22,933 nt of DNA, taken from contig CAZYWA010000057.1 in assembly GCA_964650975.1 (NCBI GenBank), positions 1-22,933 of the forward strand. Direction: 5' to 3'. The DNA comes from CAZYWA01 sp964650975 [NCBI: uncultured bacterium] (lineage in GTDB: Bacteria; JADJOY01). The position numbers and the translations under genes are program-made. Below, piece by piece: positions 22,909 to 22,933 of this stretch (positions are counted from its first letter, which is position 1; each line of letters starts with the position of its first letter). The notes below the pieces were generated by a model, which saw nothing but the letters and a program-made list of their open reading frames with translations, was not told the origin of the DNA and made no database searches.

Positions 22909-22933
22909 CGAACGGCGCAGACGCTCGAGCAGT

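Larger units (their letters stand above)
22659..22933. other. gene-free, structure-rich tail of the window
   Basis: No credible gene lies in these 275 nt; the short open frames show no family features or ribosome-binding sites. It holds the DUF4442 leader and promoter region, two hairpins and the second cloverleaf repeat. The density of self-complementary sequence is far above that of other gaps in the window, so a structured non-coding RNA is possible. Confidence 0.5.

Overview
The window is 22.9 kb of very GC-rich, densely coded bacterial DNA with genes on both strands and short intergenic gaps. Signal-peptide/lipobox envelope proteins, a DesC/DesB-like desaturase pair, two B12-binding radical SAM enzymes, an Amidohydrolase_2 protein, a DUF4442 hotdog protein and a MASE1-PAS-GGDEF cyclase together suggest a Gram-negative, environmental lineage of the former deltaproteobacteria (Myxococcota or Binatota-like). 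That placement is inference from gene content, because no rRNA or marker gene is present. I see no insertion sequence, prophage or CRISPR array.

Layout. Positions 1-3541 (minus) hold a likely operon: a carboxymuconolactone-decarboxylase-like protein, a pectinacetylesterase/Notum-like exported hydrolase overlapping it by 13 nt, and a lipoprotein gamma-glutamyltransferase that runs off the left edge. Positions 3682-4545 hold a short-chain dehydrogenase. Positions 4575-7845 form a regulatory module: a TetR repressor divergent from a flavin/2Fe-2S reductase and a fatty-acid desaturase, with palindromic operators over a TTGACA promoter, as in the Pseudomonas DesT/DesCB system. A tRNA-Leu(UAA) follows at 7846-7931. 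Positions 7943-9966 (minus) hold an ABC ATPase translationally coupled to a membrane protein.

Positions 10051-17619 look like an envelope or lipid/glycan region: an OafA-type acyltransferase, an alpha/beta hydrolase whose nucleophile Ser is replaced by Glu, a YfhO-family membrane protein, and two tandem paralogous B12-binding radical SAM enzymes. A diguanylate cyclase (17828-19696) diverges from the radical SAM pair. The right end holds an ordinary alpha/beta hydrolase, an Amidohydrolase_2 protein with a perfect 16-bp operator-like palindrome in front of it, and a DUF4442 hotdog protein.

The most unusual signal is not a gene. Two copies of an ~80-nt intergenic element (20790-20869 and 22828-22908) each fold into a closing stem plus three directly abutting hairpins. 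The two outer hairpins have mutually complementary loops, and the closing stem shows a compensatory change between copies. The second copy sits in a 275-nt gene-free tail that carries further strong hairpins. This could be a structured RNA or a small palindromic repeat family and is the best candidate here for something undescribed.
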